Positions 7,758 to 16,577 of a stretch of 59,068 bases of DNA are shown in pieces (the stretch's first letter is position 1; every line of letters starts with the position of its first letter). Made by a program: the position numbers and the translations under genes. Under the pieces are notes generated by a model. It searched no databases. It worked only from the letters and a program-made list of their open reading frames with translations, and was not told the DNA's origin. The stretch is from Sporosarcina sp. NCCP-2222 (GTDB taxonomy: Bacteria > Bacillota > Bacilli > Bacillales_A > Planococcaceae), in NCBI RefSeq assembly GCF_023168145.1, contig NZ_BQYK01000006.1, positions 11,447-70,514 of the forward strand, in the 5' to 3' direction.

Positions 7758-8987
7758 TTAACGTAGTAGTTGAAGTACGCCTTGTGGTTGTTGGTTTGCT
7801 TGTGCAAGCATTGCTTGAGCTGCTTGAGTCAAAATGTTGTTCTTAGTAAATTCCATCATTTCTTTCGCCATATCAACGTCACGGATACGGGATTCAGCAG
7901 CAGTCAAGTTTTCGGAAGAAGTTCCTAGATTGTTGATTGTGTGCTCTAGACGGTTTTGAACAGCACCTAGTTTAGAACGTTCAGCAGATACTTTATCGAT
8001 TGCAGATTGAATAGTTGTTACTGCTGAGTTTGCACTTGATTGTGTAGAAATATCTACGCCACCAACTTCAAATTCAGTCTTAGCAGTAGTAAAGGTTGCT
8101 AATACATCTCCAGATAAATTTGAAACTGTAAATGCAGTTGCGTCATACGTTCCAATTTTATTTCCGCTAGCATCTTTTACATCTGTGCCGTCAATTGTGT
8201 ATTTACCTGCTTGTAGGCCGTCATTATCAACAAACGCTTTTCCATGCGCGCCATCTGCGTCAATTTTAATACTTCCAGAAGTAACAGCTTCTTCAAAAAC
8301 AAATTCTTCTACTGGAGTTCCTTGCATGTCATTCCAAGTCAACCCATCAGCACTTTGTCCAACTTGAACGCCATTGCTGTCCAATAGTTTTAAACCATCA
8401 GTAGTGTTACCCGTAATTTTATAATCTCCTTCTGCCAATGAAGTTACAGAAGCATCTGTTTGATTAACAGCTACTTTACCAGCAACATTGAGGCTAAAAC
8501 CACGCATATCTCCAATATCAAGTTTTAAGTTTTGGCTTTCGTTTGCACCAATATGGAATGTGCCTGAAAATTCCCCATTAAGAAGTTTTTGAGTGTTGAA
8601 TTCAGTATTATTACTAATTCTTGAGAGTTCTTGTGAAAGCTGGTCAACTTCTTTTTGTAATTCATTACGGTCTGTTGGTGTGTTAGTATCGTTGGATGAT
8701 TGAACTGCAAGTTCACGCATACGTTGAAGGATTGAATGAGTTTCATTCAGAGCACCTTCAGCAGTTTGGATCAAAGAGATACCGTCTTGAGCGTTTTTAG
8801 AAGCCATATCCAAACCGCGGATTTGACCACGCATTTTTTCGGAGATTGCTAGACCTGCAGCGTCGTCTCCTGCACGGTTGATTTTAAGACCAGAAGATAG
8901 TTTTTCTAGGTTTTTAGATGCTTGTGTGTTGTTAGCACCAAGTTGGCGGTGTGTGTTAAGAGCCGCGATATTGTGGTTAATTCTCAT
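7758..8987 (-). CDS. hag: Flagellin (major filament protein)
   Basis: 409 aa. The N-terminus MRINHNIAALNTHRQL and KNLEKLSSGLKINRAGDDAA and the C-terminus ESRIRDVDMAKEMMEFTKNN ... QQPQGVLQLLR are canonical D0/D1. Residues about 165-330 are a variable, Asp/Gly/Thr-rich surface domain with repeated beta-type phrases (GLKLLDSNGVQVGQ, GKYTIDGTDVKDASGNK). It is translated from an AAGGAGG site; the leader has a sigma-D promoter and a CsrA-type hairpin. fliW and csrA lie immediately upstream, matching the B. subtilis Hag-FliW-CsrA homeostasis circuit in which FliW binds Hag and inhibits CsrA. It is the best-equipped of three flagellins in the window, so I take it to be the main filament subunit. Confidence 0.95.
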   Translation of the reverse strand: MRINHNIAALNTHRQLGANNTQASKNLEKLSSGLKINRAGDDAAGLAISEKMRGQIRGLDMASKNAQDGISLIQTAEGALNETHSILQRMRELAVQSSNDTNTPTDRNELQKEVDQLSQELSRISNNTEFNTQKLLNGEFSGTFHIGANESQNLKLDIGDMRGFSLNVAGKVAVNQTDASVTSLAEGDYKITGNTTDGLKLLDSNGVQVGQSADGLTWNDMQGTPVEEFVFEEAVTSGSIKIDADGAHGKAFVDNDGLQAGKYTIDGTDVKDASGNKIGTYDATAFTVSNLSGDVLATFTTAKTEFEVGGVDISTQSSANSAVTTIQSAIDKVSAERSKLGAVQNRLEHTINNLGTSSENLTAAESRIRDVDMAKEMMEFTKNNILTQAAQAMLAQANQQPQGVLQLLR

Positions 8988-9012
8988 TTGAATTTCCTCC
9001 TTGAGTGTGTTA

Positions 9013-9032
9013 GGTTCACGTCCCTGTGAACC
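9013..9032 (-). promoter_or_regulatory. CsrA-binding hairpin in the hag leader
   Basis: In the hag mRNA, GGUUCAC and GUGAACC form a 7-bp stem closing the hexaloop AGGGAC. The resulting ACAGGGACGU matches the CsrA consensus (RUACARGGAUGU) with GGA in the loop. It lies about 26 bases before the start codon; the AAGGAGGAAA ribosome site offers the second GGA site. Confidence 0.75.
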
Positions 9033-9095
9033 ATAATTTTTTATATGCTCGCGGAGTAAGAGCCGGCCGAACTCGTTACTGCCGCTTACAATTCT

Positions 9096-9123
9096 ATTAT
9101 CGGATGAGTGTGCTAGTAGTTTA
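9096..9123 (-). promoter_or_regulatory. Sigma-D promoter of hag
   Basis: Minus strand TAAA (9120-9123), 16 bp, CCGATAAT (9096-9103). Transcription would start near 9088, giving a leader of about 100 nt that includes the CsrA hairpin. Confidence 0.75.
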
Positions 9124-9185
9124 GTGTTATTCCAAAGAAATTTTGTTTTTTAGAGATTAATATTATTAAAGGATGTTAATTAGCA

Positions 9186-9407
9186 TTACTTGTTATTAAT
9201 TAGTTTCGTGAACAAATCTTTGTCCAATGTAATCGCCTCAGTATTTGTTTCTGAAATAGATTGGACAAGTTCTCCTCTTAGTATGTCGATATTCTTTGGT
9301 GCTTCAATTCCTATTCGTATCGTATCCCCTTTAACTTCAATAATTCTAATTTCAATTTCATCACCGATTTTGATTGTTTCATTTGCTTTACGAGAGAGGA
9401 CTAACAT
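9186..9407 (-). CDS. csrA: Carbon storage regulator CsrA
   Basis: 73 aa, beginning MLVLSRKANETIKIGDEIEI, the invariant CsrA opening, followed by VKGDTIRIGIEAPKNIDILR. The ATG at 9407 has an AAAGGAG site; an open frame extends further upstream but that part overlaps fliW and is not coding. RNA-binding dimer that blocks hag translation by covering GGA motifs in the leader. The fliW stop codon is one base upstream, so the two are translationally coupled. Its natural antagonist (FliW) and target (hag leader hairpin) are both in the window. Confidence 0.95.
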   Translation of the reverse strand: MLVLSRKANETIKIGDEIEIRIIEVKGDTIRIGIEAPKNIDILRGELVQSISETNTEAITLDKDLFTKLINNK

Positions 9408-9408
9408 G

Positions 9409-9852
9409 TCAGTTTGCTCCTTTCTCTGGATAATTGCCGATTGGATAGCGGAGAATGAAACGGTTATCATTGAGGATCATTTGTTTTGCTTTACGATTAT
9501 GGATTTGAAAAATAAGAGGTGCTTGCAGATTGATCGTTGAGGCAGAAAAAGGTTGTCTTACTGACAAAACGCCTAGAACAAAAATATCCTCTTCCTTATT
9601 AATTTCAAGCAATTCCATAGTAGGTTCATCGATATCGAATGTGTAATCGTCTGCCCATGTATATGGATTGGCTACAATGAAAGCTATTTCAGTTGTTTTA
9701 GTTGATTGCAATACTTGAAATACTTGATTCCCTTCTATTGGCAACAGAACAAATTCTCTCTCTTCCTCAAAACCGGGAAGCCCTTTTGGAAAAGACCAGA
9801 TTTGATCAGGTGTTATGTTAATTTCTCCATGGAATTTTGTGTTGATCAACAT
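9409..9852 (-). CDS. fliW: Flagellar assembly factor FliW
   Basis: 147 aa, with HGEINITPDQIWSFPKGLPG and FQVLQSTKTTEIAFIVANPY, typical FliW. It binds free flagellin and, when released, sequesters CsrA allosterically, coupling hag translation to filament secretion. The gene starts with ATG behind AAGGAGCGAT and runs directly into csrA. A terminator at 9969-9995 separates it from the upstream DUF6470 gene, so fliW-csrA probably has its own promoter or depends on read-through. Confidence 0.93.
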   Translation of the reverse strand: MLINTKFHGEINITPDQIWSFPKGLPGFEEEREFVLLPIEGNQVFQVLQSTKTTEIAFIVANPYTWADDYTFDIDEPTMELLEINKEEDIFVLGVLSVRQPFSASTINLQAPLIFQIHNRKAKQMILNDNRFILRYPIGNYPEKGAN

Positions 9853-9968
9853 GTAAGATCGCTCCTTTAACTGGTAATTGCAATGATGGACTATTCGTTT
9901 AGCCTTTAAAAAACATTACATTTTCGAACTCTTTCAAACAGAATAGCATTCAAACGAATTTCATGCAT

Positions 9969-9995
9969 AAAAAAAGAACGTATAACACGTTCCCT
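9969..9995 (-). terminator. Terminator after the DUF6470 gene
   Basis: Minus-strand hairpin GAACGTGTTATACGTTC followed by seven T. Confidence 0.75.
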
Positions 9996-10030
9996 CAATA
10001 CGAAAATTGCCTAGCTCGAAGTAGTAAAAC

Positions 10031-10585
10031 TTATACTTTCCAATCTATCTCAATAGATGGATACTGCTCCATTACACCTGTCACTTTTCCTTGCGTATAG
10101 TTATGAATTGGTTTATTGACTTGCACGTTATGAATAGGCTTTTGTGGAGTAGCGTTGATGTCTAGTGTTCCAGGTGTAATACTCATCTGCACTTTTAGAC
10201 GGTCTCCAACAAAACGTATGCCAAGAGGAGCTATTTCCCGAAGCGTTTCTTGTTTAATCAGATTGACAAGGGCGTTTCCCCCATCTTCAATTCGCATTAA
10301 CTGCTGGCCTTCCTCTGCTCGGCGTCCTACGCCTTCCATCGCTTGTTGCATCCCGTATTGGGCATTTTCATCCCCTCGGCGCAACGGGCTTTTCAAGTCA
10401 ATATCTGCTCGGTTCTCTGTTGTATCTACGAAAAGCTGAGATGCGGATGTCGACATTTCCAATATCGCAGCGGGTTGCTCAATCTGCTGAGTCGCTTTCG
10501 GTTGTTCTATTTCCTGAACAGGCTTATCGATTTGAAGACCGAGAATACCACGGGTTGTTTGAAATTGAAGCTGTGGAATGTTCAT
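10031..10585 (-). CDS. YviE-like DUF6470 protein of the flagellar operon
   Basis: 184 aa. Opens MNIPQLQFQTTRGILGLQID and ends YPSIEIDWKV, typical of the DUF6470/YviE proteins found between flgL and fliW in Bacillales. The N-terminal third is Gln/Pro-rich; the centre contains GMQQAMEGVGRRAEEGQQL and the C-terminal half has several IHN-type beta segments. No signal peptide. The function is unknown; conserved placement implies a role in late flagellar assembly or flagellin handling. It follows flgL after 87 bp and ends with its own terminator. Confidence 0.8.
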   Translation of the reverse strand: MNIPQLQFQTTRGILGLQIDKPVQEIEQPKATQQIEQPAAILEMSTSASQLFVDTTENRADIDLKSPLRRGDENAQYGMQQAMEGVGRRAEEGQQLMRIEDGGNALVNLIKQETLREIAPLGIRFVGDRLKVQMSITPGTLDINATPQKPIHNVQVNKPIHNYTQGKVTGVMEQYPSIEIDWKV

Positions 10586-10672
10586 AAAATCACCTGGTTC
10601 CTAGTTATAAATAAGAGTGCCGGACAAGCTTCATTATTTAGTATGAATGAAGTGACCGGCACCAAACATGTA

Positions 10673-11584
10673 TTATCGAAGGAAATCCACTAAGGATGGT
10701 TGAATGATTCTGGCCCCCACAGAAAGCGCTGCCCGGTGAATGGATTCCTGGGTGATCATTTCTGTGATCGCCTTTTCGTAGTCGACATCTTCATTTTCAG
10801 ACTTCTGTTTCTTTGCTGCACCTTCTTGCATCTCAAGACGGTTATGCATTAATTCAGCACGGTTGGTACGCGCTCCAATATCAGCACGGTGTGTAAGGAC
10901 ACTATCCATTAGGTTGTCAATGTCTGTAATGGCCTTGCCAAAATCAACATTATCTTCGAATGCTTCATCAATTTTCTTCGTCAATCCATCAAAGAGCTGA
11001 TCGATTTCTTTGAACGTTTTTCCGGCAGTCGTATTCACCCGCAAGCTGACGCCATCAAATACTTCAATTTCAATGTCCTTTTCAAATGATGTAATTGCGC
11101 CTGCTGGATCCGTATCTGTGCTCAGTGCTGGGTATCCATTTTCACCATACAATGGAGTGTCCGTTTTTGTTCCGCTAAAAAGATGTTTATCTCCGACTTT
11201 TGTATTTGCTAAGTCTTGCACTTGCGAACGAAGCTGTTCCAATTCTATTTTAAGCTTATCCCGGTCATCGGGCGTCATAGTTCCAGTATTCGCCCCATTT
11301 GTGACAAGATATTTTGCTCTCTGAAGTACTGCTCCTACACCATCAAGTGCATCATCTGAGCTATCAAGCCAGTTATTTACCTCACCTAAATTGGTTTGGT
11401 ATTGATCTACCCGATCAACCTGCATGCGATAGCCCATACCTTTCATGACAACAATCGGGTTATCAGATGGTCTGTTCACTAATTTACCTGTATTAATTTG
11501 CTCTTGAAGCTTTCCCATTTTCGTATAGCTATTGGTCAAATTACGAAGCATATTACTGGAAAGCATAGATTGAGTTACACGCAT
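10673..11584 (-). CDS. flgL: Flagellar hook-filament junction protein FlgL (HAP3)
   Basis: 303 aa. The N-terminus MRVTQSMLSSNMLRNLTNSY and INTGKLVNRPSDNPIVVMKG, with the C-terminal coiled-coil IHRAALSVGARIIQPSLVDF, is the flagellin-like HAP3 pattern. It is exported through the flagellar type III system and joins the hook-associated FlgK to the filament. It starts 18 bp after flgK and is part of the flgM-flgN-flgK-flgL run. Confidence 0.93.
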   Translation of the reverse strand: MRVTQSMLSSNMLRNLTNSYTKMGKLQEQINTGKLVNRPSDNPIVVMKGMGYRMQVDRVDQYQTNLGEVNNWLDSSDDALDGVGAVLQRAKYLVTNGANTGTMTPDDRDKLKIELEQLRSQVQDLANTKVGDKHLFSGTKTDTPLYGENGYPALSTDTDPAGAITSFEKDIEIEVFDGVSLRVNTTAGKTFKEIDQLFDGLTKKIDEAFEDNVDFGKAITDIDNLMDSVLTHRADIGARTNRAELMHNRLEMQEGAAKKQKSENEDVDYEKAITEMITQESIHRAALSVGARIIQPSLVDFLR

Positions 11585-11602
11585 TTAGTTGTTTCCCCTT
11601 TC

Positions 11603-13129
11603 TTATCTGCCAACGACGCCCATGCCATTGATGATTTTGTCTAGCGTTTCGTCAATAACAGTAATCATGCGGGCAGATGCATTGTATGCCTGTTGGAACC
11701 TGATCATATCGGTCATTTCTTCATCTAAAGAGACCGAACTGATGGAATCCCGGCGATTGGACACTGCACCTAATAAATTCACTGAAGTTGTTGTCATGTT
11801 GACCGCCTGTTTTCCATCTACCCCTAATTTTCCTATGACTCCTGAATAGTAGGATTGGATGTTGGCTCCTCCGAGTCCAGTTAAGCCTTTAAATTGAAGA
11901 TCGGCTAATTTCTTTGCAATTTTGCCGTTACCTACTTCTGCTTCGGTTGAATCGGAAGCGGCCAGTCGATCTGGATTCTTCTTCAATTCATCAGACACTT
12001 TGATGTTCTCAGCAGTGAATGGTTGACCAGGTGTACTAGCATCAAAGAAATTGCCTCCCGGATTTCCTTTTAAATCCGTTCCTTGTGAATGAATGCTGTT
12101 CATTTCATTCGCGAAAGCCTCTGCCATCTTATTTAATTCGGCTAACATATCTGGATAGAGACCTTTTGTCTCTGTTCCCTCCATATAACCGAAGGAATCA
12201 ATAGTTGAACGAAGTGAACCCGTTTTTTGCATATTATCGACCGTTAAGGTTGTATTATCAGCAGGGCCTCCGGTGAACTTAAATCCTGTCATCGGTCCCG
12301 ATGGATTGCCTTCACTGTCCGCTCCATCCACGGACATTTTAGAGAATTCTTTTCCTTCAATTACTTTAATGGACGTACCGTTCGTTTTGATGCTGACTGT
12401 GACAGTACCTTCCGCAATCGGCAATGCCCGTCCGCCAGATTTCTCATAACTGACCTCGATCGGTACATACGTTGCCAATTCGTCTAAAAGCATGTCTCTT
12501 GCATCATATAAATCATTGGGCATATAGCCATTCGGTTCAACTTGAGCAATCTGTTTATTCAGGTTAACGATTTGTTCCATGATGGAGTTAATGTCGGTTG
12601 TAGCAAATCCTATTTCCTTCCCAAGATTGGTCTGGATTTCGCTTAGTGATTTATGCATGTAGTTAAATGAATCTGCAACAGCTTCTCCACGTTCCACTAC
12701 AACAGCACGCGCCCCACCGTTTTCCGGATTGGTTGCAAGCGTCTGCAGCGATTGCCAAAACTCACTTAATGACTTTTGCAATCCATATTCAGACGGCTCT
12801 GCAAGTACATCCTCCATTTGACCGATCGCCTTCGAACGTGATTCCCAGTACCCGAGCTTATTTGATTCCTGACGGTACTGTTGATCCACAAACGAATCCC
12901 TGATCCGCTGTATTGAACCTGCTTCAACACCCGTTCCAAGGAATCCAGGCATTGTCCCAGCATTTAATCCGACACCCGGATATCCCGCAGTCGCCTGCAT
13001 ATTAACACGCTGGCGGGAGTAGCCAAGAGTGTTAGCATTGCTGATATTGTGCCCGGTTGTATAGAGAGCGGACTGCTGGGTGTAAAGTCCGCGTTTGTTT
13101 GTTTCGAGTCCCATGAATGTGGAGCGCAT
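11603..13129 (-). CDS. flgK: Flagellar hook-associated protein FlgK (HAP1)
   Basis: 508 aa, with the rod/hook-type N-terminus FMGLETNKRGLYTQQSALYT and GHNISNANTLGYSRQRVNMQ, and the C-terminal DEEMTDMIRFQQAYNASARM ... VIDETLDKIINGMGVVGR. Forms the first junction ring between hook and filament. It follows flgN after 15 bp and precedes flgL. Length and both terminal helices are normal for the family. Confidence 0.95.
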   Translation of the reverse strand: MRSTFMGLETNKRGLYTQQSALYTTGHNISNANTLGYSRQRVNMQATAGYPGVGLNAGTMPGFLGTGVEAGSIQRIRDSFVDQQYRQESNKLGYWESRSKAIGQMEDVLAEPSEYGLQKSLSEFWQSLQTLATNPENGGARAVVVERGEAVADSFNYMHKSLSEIQTNLGKEIGFATTDINSIMEQIVNLNKQIAQVEPNGYMPNDLYDARDMLLDELATYVPIEVSYEKSGGRALPIAEGTVTVSIKTNGTSIKVIEGKEFSKMSVDGADSEGNPSGPMTGFKFTGGPADNTTLTVDNMQKTGSLRSTIDSFGYMEGTETKGLYPDMLAELNKMAEAFANEMNSIHSQGTDLKGNPGGNFFDASTPGQPFTAENIKVSDELKKNPDRLAASDSTEAEVGNGKIAKKLADLQFKGLTGLGGANIQSYYSGVIGKLGVDGKQAVNMTTTSVNLLGAVSNRRDSISSVSLDEEMTDMIRFQQAYNASARMITVIDETLDKIINGMGVVGR

Positions 13130-13144
13130 GGTTGTGTGTCCTCC

Positions 13145-13642
13145 TTAGGCTTGGGAGTCGAAGGATGGAATATCCTTTGCCTCTTTTTTGCCGTTAATTT
13201 CTGTTTTTGAGTAGGTGGCTGATTCGGGACGTGGGCGGACCATGTCCAGCGACAGATTCACGAATTGAAGGGATTGGTAGGTGAGTTTCTGGTTTAGGTC
13301 ATTTTGCCATTTCAATTCATGAATCGCGTGCAGGAGACGGTCCTTCGCCTCCAATAGACGGGTTTTATCCGATTCGGGTGCCACTTCGATTAGCTCTGCA
13401 ATGCTCGGGTCTTGTGGCTCGGGACGTCCTTGTCCGGCCATGTAGGCAGCCACTGCTTTTTGTCTGTCGCGGTCGACTTGGACGATGGCGGCGATGTGCG
13501 CCTGTTCGTCTTTCAGCAGCTGATCAATGCCCATGATATCGCCGCTTTTAATAAGTGCGGTTTTGTCGTTCGCAATTCGGAGCAAGCTTTTATGAAGTTT
13601 TTCCAAGTTGTCGAGAATCGCCAAGATCGTTTCGATGGACAT
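13145..13642 (-). CDS. flgN: FlgN, flagellar export chaperone
   Basis: 165 aa, almost entirely helical, opening MSIETILAILDNLEKLHKSL; FlgN-family proteins are cytosolic chaperones for FlgK and FlgL, the next two genes. The C-terminal LTYQSLQFVNLSLDMVRPRP is the FlgN substrate-binding region followed by a disordered tail. The gene starts 25 bp after flgM. Confidence 0.85.
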   Translation of the reverse strand: MSIETILAILDNLEKLHKSLLRIANDKTALIKSGDIMGIDQLLKDEQAHIAAIVQVDRDRQKAVAAYMAGQGRPEPQDPSIAELIEVAPESDKTRLLEAKDRLLHAIHELKWQNDLNQKLTYQSLQFVNLSLDMVRPRPESATYSKTEINGKKEAKDIPSFDSQA

Positions 13643-13666
13643 GCTGCTTCACCGCTTTCGTTTCGC

Positions 13667-13930
13667 CTATTTTTTAAAGTACTTGATCAAATCTGCAGCG
13701 AGCTTTTCTGGCTCCACTTGGTATTCCCCTGATTCGATTTGGGCTTTCAGCTGCTGTACACGTTCATTGCGTTTGGCTTCAAACGGAGTGGTTTCAGACA
13801 GTTGCTTTGCCTTTGATGAAATTTCGATTTTATCCATTTTCGCTGTTGCCTTCTCTTTTGCCTGGTCGGTTTTCACCTGATTTGCCCTATACGGATTGAC
13901 AGGCGGGATGTTGAATTTATTGATTTTCAT
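13667..13930 (-). CDS. flgM: Anti-sigma-D factor FlgM
   Basis: 87 aa from the ATG at 13930 (GAAAGGAG site eight bases upstream); an in-frame ATG at 13948 lies upstream of that site and is not used. The sequence MKINKFNIPPVNPYRANQVK and DKIEISSKAKQL, with a C-terminal VQQLKAQIESGEYQVEPEKL, is the standard FlgM layout. It holds sigma-D until the hook is complete and FlgM is exported. A sigma-D promoter lies about 90 bp upstream. Confidence 0.92.
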   Translation of the reverse strand: MKINKFNIPPVNPYRANQVKTDQAKEKATAKMDKIEISSKAKQLSETTPFEAKRNERVQQLKAQIESGEYQVEPEKLAADLIKYFKK

Positions 13931-14019
13931 GGACCTCGCTCCTTTCAAAAATTTTGTACCAATCGACTATTGGCATCTTATTTTGCTTCGAGGTGGTCGT
14001 ACTATGTCTCTTGTACTTT

Positions 14020-14046
14020 ATTTCGGTTGCAAATGGGAAACGTTTA
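14020..14046 (-). promoter_or_regulatory. Sigma-D promoter of the flgM operon
   Basis: Minus strand TAAA (14043-14046), 15 bp, ACCGAAAT (14020-14027). Spacing is exact and the -10 matches six of eight positions; flgM has a sigma-D promoter in B. subtilis. Confidence 0.65.
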
Positions 14047-14119
14047 GGGTCTTTGGAACGAAAAAGGAGAACGGTCCGGTAGTTATAGGAGGAGTGCCAT
14101 CAATTGCCCTAATGTTTGG

Positions 14120-14152
14120 AAAACCGGTGTCCGCATGGGACTACCGGTTTTT
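14120..14152 (-). terminator. Terminator of the comF-yvyF transcript
   Basis: Minus-strand hairpin AAACCGGTAGTCC/GGACACCGGTTTT overlapping the yvyF stop codon and ending in a short T run. Confidence 0.7.
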
Positions 14153-14560
14153 GCGTTTATCCGATAAGTATGTTGCACGGTCCGAGTTTTGGACAGCCTC
14201 GCGGAATTCCTGTGCTGCCTCAAATGTGCGTAGATCACTTTTCAATTCGTCGGTACAGTCCTCGCAAAGCTTTCCTTTTGTTGTCAGCTTGCCGCAGTTG
14301 TCACACGGATAGCCTAAATTAGGGAAAAGTGCGGGCTGCAGCCGTCCTTTTCGCACCCATTTATACAGTAGCGACTCGGTAACGCCGGTAACTTCGACTA
14401 TCCGTTCAATATTCGCTGCGCGATTCTCCCGCTTGCGTAAAAAGCGATATACCTCTTCGTACATTTTTTCTTCGTTCATCGCACATTTGGCACAAACATC
14501 CCGGACACCTGTATAGTTGAAAAATTCACCGCATGTCGGGCAGTTCCGTAATTCTGCCAT
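14141..14560 (-). CDS. yvyF: YvyF-type flagellar operon protein (TIGR03826)
   Basis: 139 aa from the ATG at 14560, which has GGAGTGA upstream and follows comFC closely. A treble-clef-like zinc pair near the N-terminus (CPTCGEFF ... CAKC), a helix-turn-helix-like middle (VTGVTESLLYKWVRKGRL) and a second zinc pair (CDNCGKL ... CEDC) make up the protein. This is the TIGR03826 family found between comF and flgM. The HTH plus zinc-finger build suggests nucleic-acid binding; function is not established. Confidence 0.85.
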   Translation of the reverse strand: MAELRNCPTCGEFFNYTGVRDVCAKCAMNEEKMYEEVYRFLRKRENRAANIERIVEVTGVTESLLYKWVRKGRLQPALFPNLGYPCDNCGKLTTKGKLCEDCTDELKSDLRTFEAAQEFREAVQNSDRATYLSDKRKNR

Positions 14561-14577
14561 GTCGTTCACTCCAGTCG

Positions 14578-15180
14578 TCAAGCTCGTATTAATGTCACTG
14601 CTTCCACTCGGGCAGCGCCAGACTCTTTCAAAACAGCTGCCGCCTGCTTCAGTGTCGTGCCAGTTGTGTAAATGTCATCGACGATTGTATAGGTGATCGG
14701 TTCGATGACTGCTTCTTCTTTTAGTTTAAATAAAGGTTCCATCGCTAAGCGCTCTTCCCTTGTCTTCTCTCCCATGACATCCGTGCTGCTCTTGTCAAGC
14801 AACTGATGAAATGATATGGAAGCGCGTGTCAGCAGTTCATCCACATGCGCAAATGTCCGCTCCACTCTTTTTAGGGGGTGCATCGGGATTGGTACTACGA
14901 CCTTCCTGCCCTTTAAAATAGTGCGCAGGTCATCGGCAAAAACAGCAGCTAATGCTATATCCTGCAAAAACTTATATTGATGAAAGAACTCTCGCATCGC
15001 TTCGTTGTAGTCATAAAGGGAATGGACGCGGTCGAAGATTTCTCCCTCTTCTATTATGTCGGCACGTTGGAATGATTTTGAACAGGCTACACATAGATGT
15101 TGTTTTTTTTCAACGCCGAGCAATCCTTGCCAAGTCGGCCGCCTGTCAATTTGCTGCTCACAAAGAAGGCATCTGTTCAT
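14578..15180 (-). CDS. comFC: ComFC, phosphoribosyltransferase-like DNA uptake protein
   Basis: 200 aa. An N-terminal four-Cys zinc site (CLLCEQQ ... LCVACSKSF) is followed by a PRT-fold domain with VVVPIPMHPLKRVERTF and the PRPP-loop motif YTIVDDIYTTGTTLKQAAAV. Works with ComFA in late transformation, after DNA enters the cell. Its start overlaps the end of comFA by four bases (ATGA), implying translational coupling. comFB, which sits between these genes in B. subtilis, is not here but at 22.2 kb. Confidence 0.93.
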   Translation of the reverse strand: MNRCLLCEQQIDRRPTWQGLLGVEKKQHLCVACSKSFQRADIIEEGEIFDRVHSLYDYNEAMREFFHQYKFLQDIALAAVFADDLRTILKGRKVVVPIPMHPLKRVERTFAHVDELLTRASISFHQLLDKSSTDVMGEKTREERLAMEPLFKLKEEAVIEPITYTIVDDIYTTGTTLKQAAAVLKESGAARVEAVTLIRA

Positions 15181-16556
15181 ATGCCCATGCTTCCTTTATT
15201 TAGCATGCCGATTTCCCTTTTCGCGTCATCCATTGCATAGGTGATGCCGTTATGGAACAGGACGAAATCACCTGATGGGAAGTTCACGGACCGGCCGACT
15301 CGTCCGCCGATTTGGATAAGAGCCCCTTTATCGAAAATCTTCTGTTCCGCCCCCACGACCGCCACTTGAATATTCGGTATCGTAATTCCACGTTCCAGAA
15401 TGGTTGTCGTCAATAGACCCGGCAGCTGTTTATTGCGAAGCGCTTGGACATGCTCTTTCCGGTCGGGATGCGCCGCGTGAACAGAGCGAATTCGGCTGTC
15501 GAGTGCTTGGAATAAAGGTTCAGCTTGTTCCATGAGTCCAATATGATGGAAAAACACGAGGAATGGTTCCCGTTTTTTCAGTCTTGCCGCCACCCATTCG
15601 TTTAGCTTTTGGGGGAGCTTTCCTTTTTTCAACTGTTTCTCATAATTCCATAGGGATTCATAGCGTGGAACGGGCAATGGATAGCCATGATAGCGCCTGT
15701 TGATTGTTGAGATGGAACCTGTCTTCTTTATAGTGGTAAGCAGTTCGTCAGATGGGGTGGCGGTAACGTAGTGGACAGGTGCTTTCGGTTTGGCCGCTTT
15801 TTGCACGGCTTGGCGCAATGTAAGATCTGCGGTATAGGGGAATGCATCCGCCTCATCGACGAATACGGCGTCGAACGCATGGCGGAATCGGTAGAGCTGG
15901 TGTGTGGTCGCCAGGACGAGCTGGGATGCCTCGGTTTTCTGCTCTGCGCCGCCGTAAAGTGCTACAATCGTTGTTTCCGGAAACGCCGCCTTTAACCGCG
16001 GCTCGAGTTCCAGGATAACGTCGACTCGGGGAGCTGCGAGACAAACCCGTTTCCCTGCAAGCAATAGCTGATGGATTGGTGGAAACAAAATTTCAGTTTT
16101 ACCGGAACCGCACACCGCATGAATGAGATGTGGCCTTCCATTTTCCGTACTGTCCGTCAATTCGTCGGCTGCCTTTTGTTGGTGTGGTGTCAATGTCCCA
16201 TTCCAGGCGAGCGTGTGTTTTGTTGGAAACAAAATCGGTTCTCCGCTCCAAATAATTAGATCTGTGCAGGAAGAGACGCGGCCCATCTTCAGGCACTTTC
16301 GGCAGTAAGTACACAGCCCTTCGCATTTTGCACATTGGAATGTGGTGAATTGGGTTGAATCATTATTTTCACACCGATTGCATATATGTCGTTTTTGATT
16401 CAAAAAAGCATTCGTCGTTTGAATACCAGGGATTGTTTGAATGAATCCCTCCTTGATGTGGCGATCGATGATGTCTTGTTTAAATGGGGTATGCCTGCGT
16501 AACCAAATACGGCCATCAAGGAAGTCCCTGACAGCCGCATGGAAAGGTTGACCCAT
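15177..16556 (-). CDS. comFA: ComFA, ATP-dependent DNA translocase for transformation
   Basis: 459 aa. Cys59, 62, 75, 78, 82, 85 and 88 form the four-Cys-plus zinc finger typical of ComFA. Walker A is HAVCGSGKTE (about 147-156), the DEAD-type Walker B is VFVDEADAF, motif III TATPSDELL, and the C-terminal helicase lobe has LLTTTILERGITIPNIQVAV and QIGGRVGRS. Membrane-associated motor that drives single-stranded DNA into the cytosol through ComEC. It follows degV by 21 bp and overlaps comFC. Confidence 0.95.
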   Translation of the reverse strand: MGQPFHAAVRDFLDGRIWLRRHTPFKQDIIDRHIKEGFIQTIPGIQTTNAFLNQKRHICNRCENNDSTQFTTFQCAKCEGLCTYCRKCLKMGRVSSCTDLIIWSGEPILFPTKHTLAWNGTLTPHQQKAADELTDSTENGRPHLIHAVCGSGKTEILFPPIHQLLLAGKRVCLAAPRVDVILELEPRLKAAFPETTIVALYGGAEQKTEASQLVLATTHQLYRFRHAFDAVFVDEADAFPYTADLTLRQAVQKAAKPKAPVHYVTATPSDELLTTIKKTGSISTINRRYHGYPLPVPRYESLWNYEKQLKKGKLPQKLNEWVAARLKKREPFLVFFHHIGLMEQAEPLFQALDSRIRSVHAAHPDRKEHVQALRNKQLPGLLTTTILERGITIPNIQVAVVGAEQKIFDKGALIQIGGRVGRSVNFPSGDFVLFHNGITYAMDDAKREIGMLNKGSMGI

Positions 16557-16577
16557 GAATAGCTCACCTCTCTTGGA

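Noticed and set aside
9408..9470. 21-codon extension of CsrA
   Set aside because: Overlaps fliW and lacks a ribosome site; CsrA proteins begin MLVLSRK.
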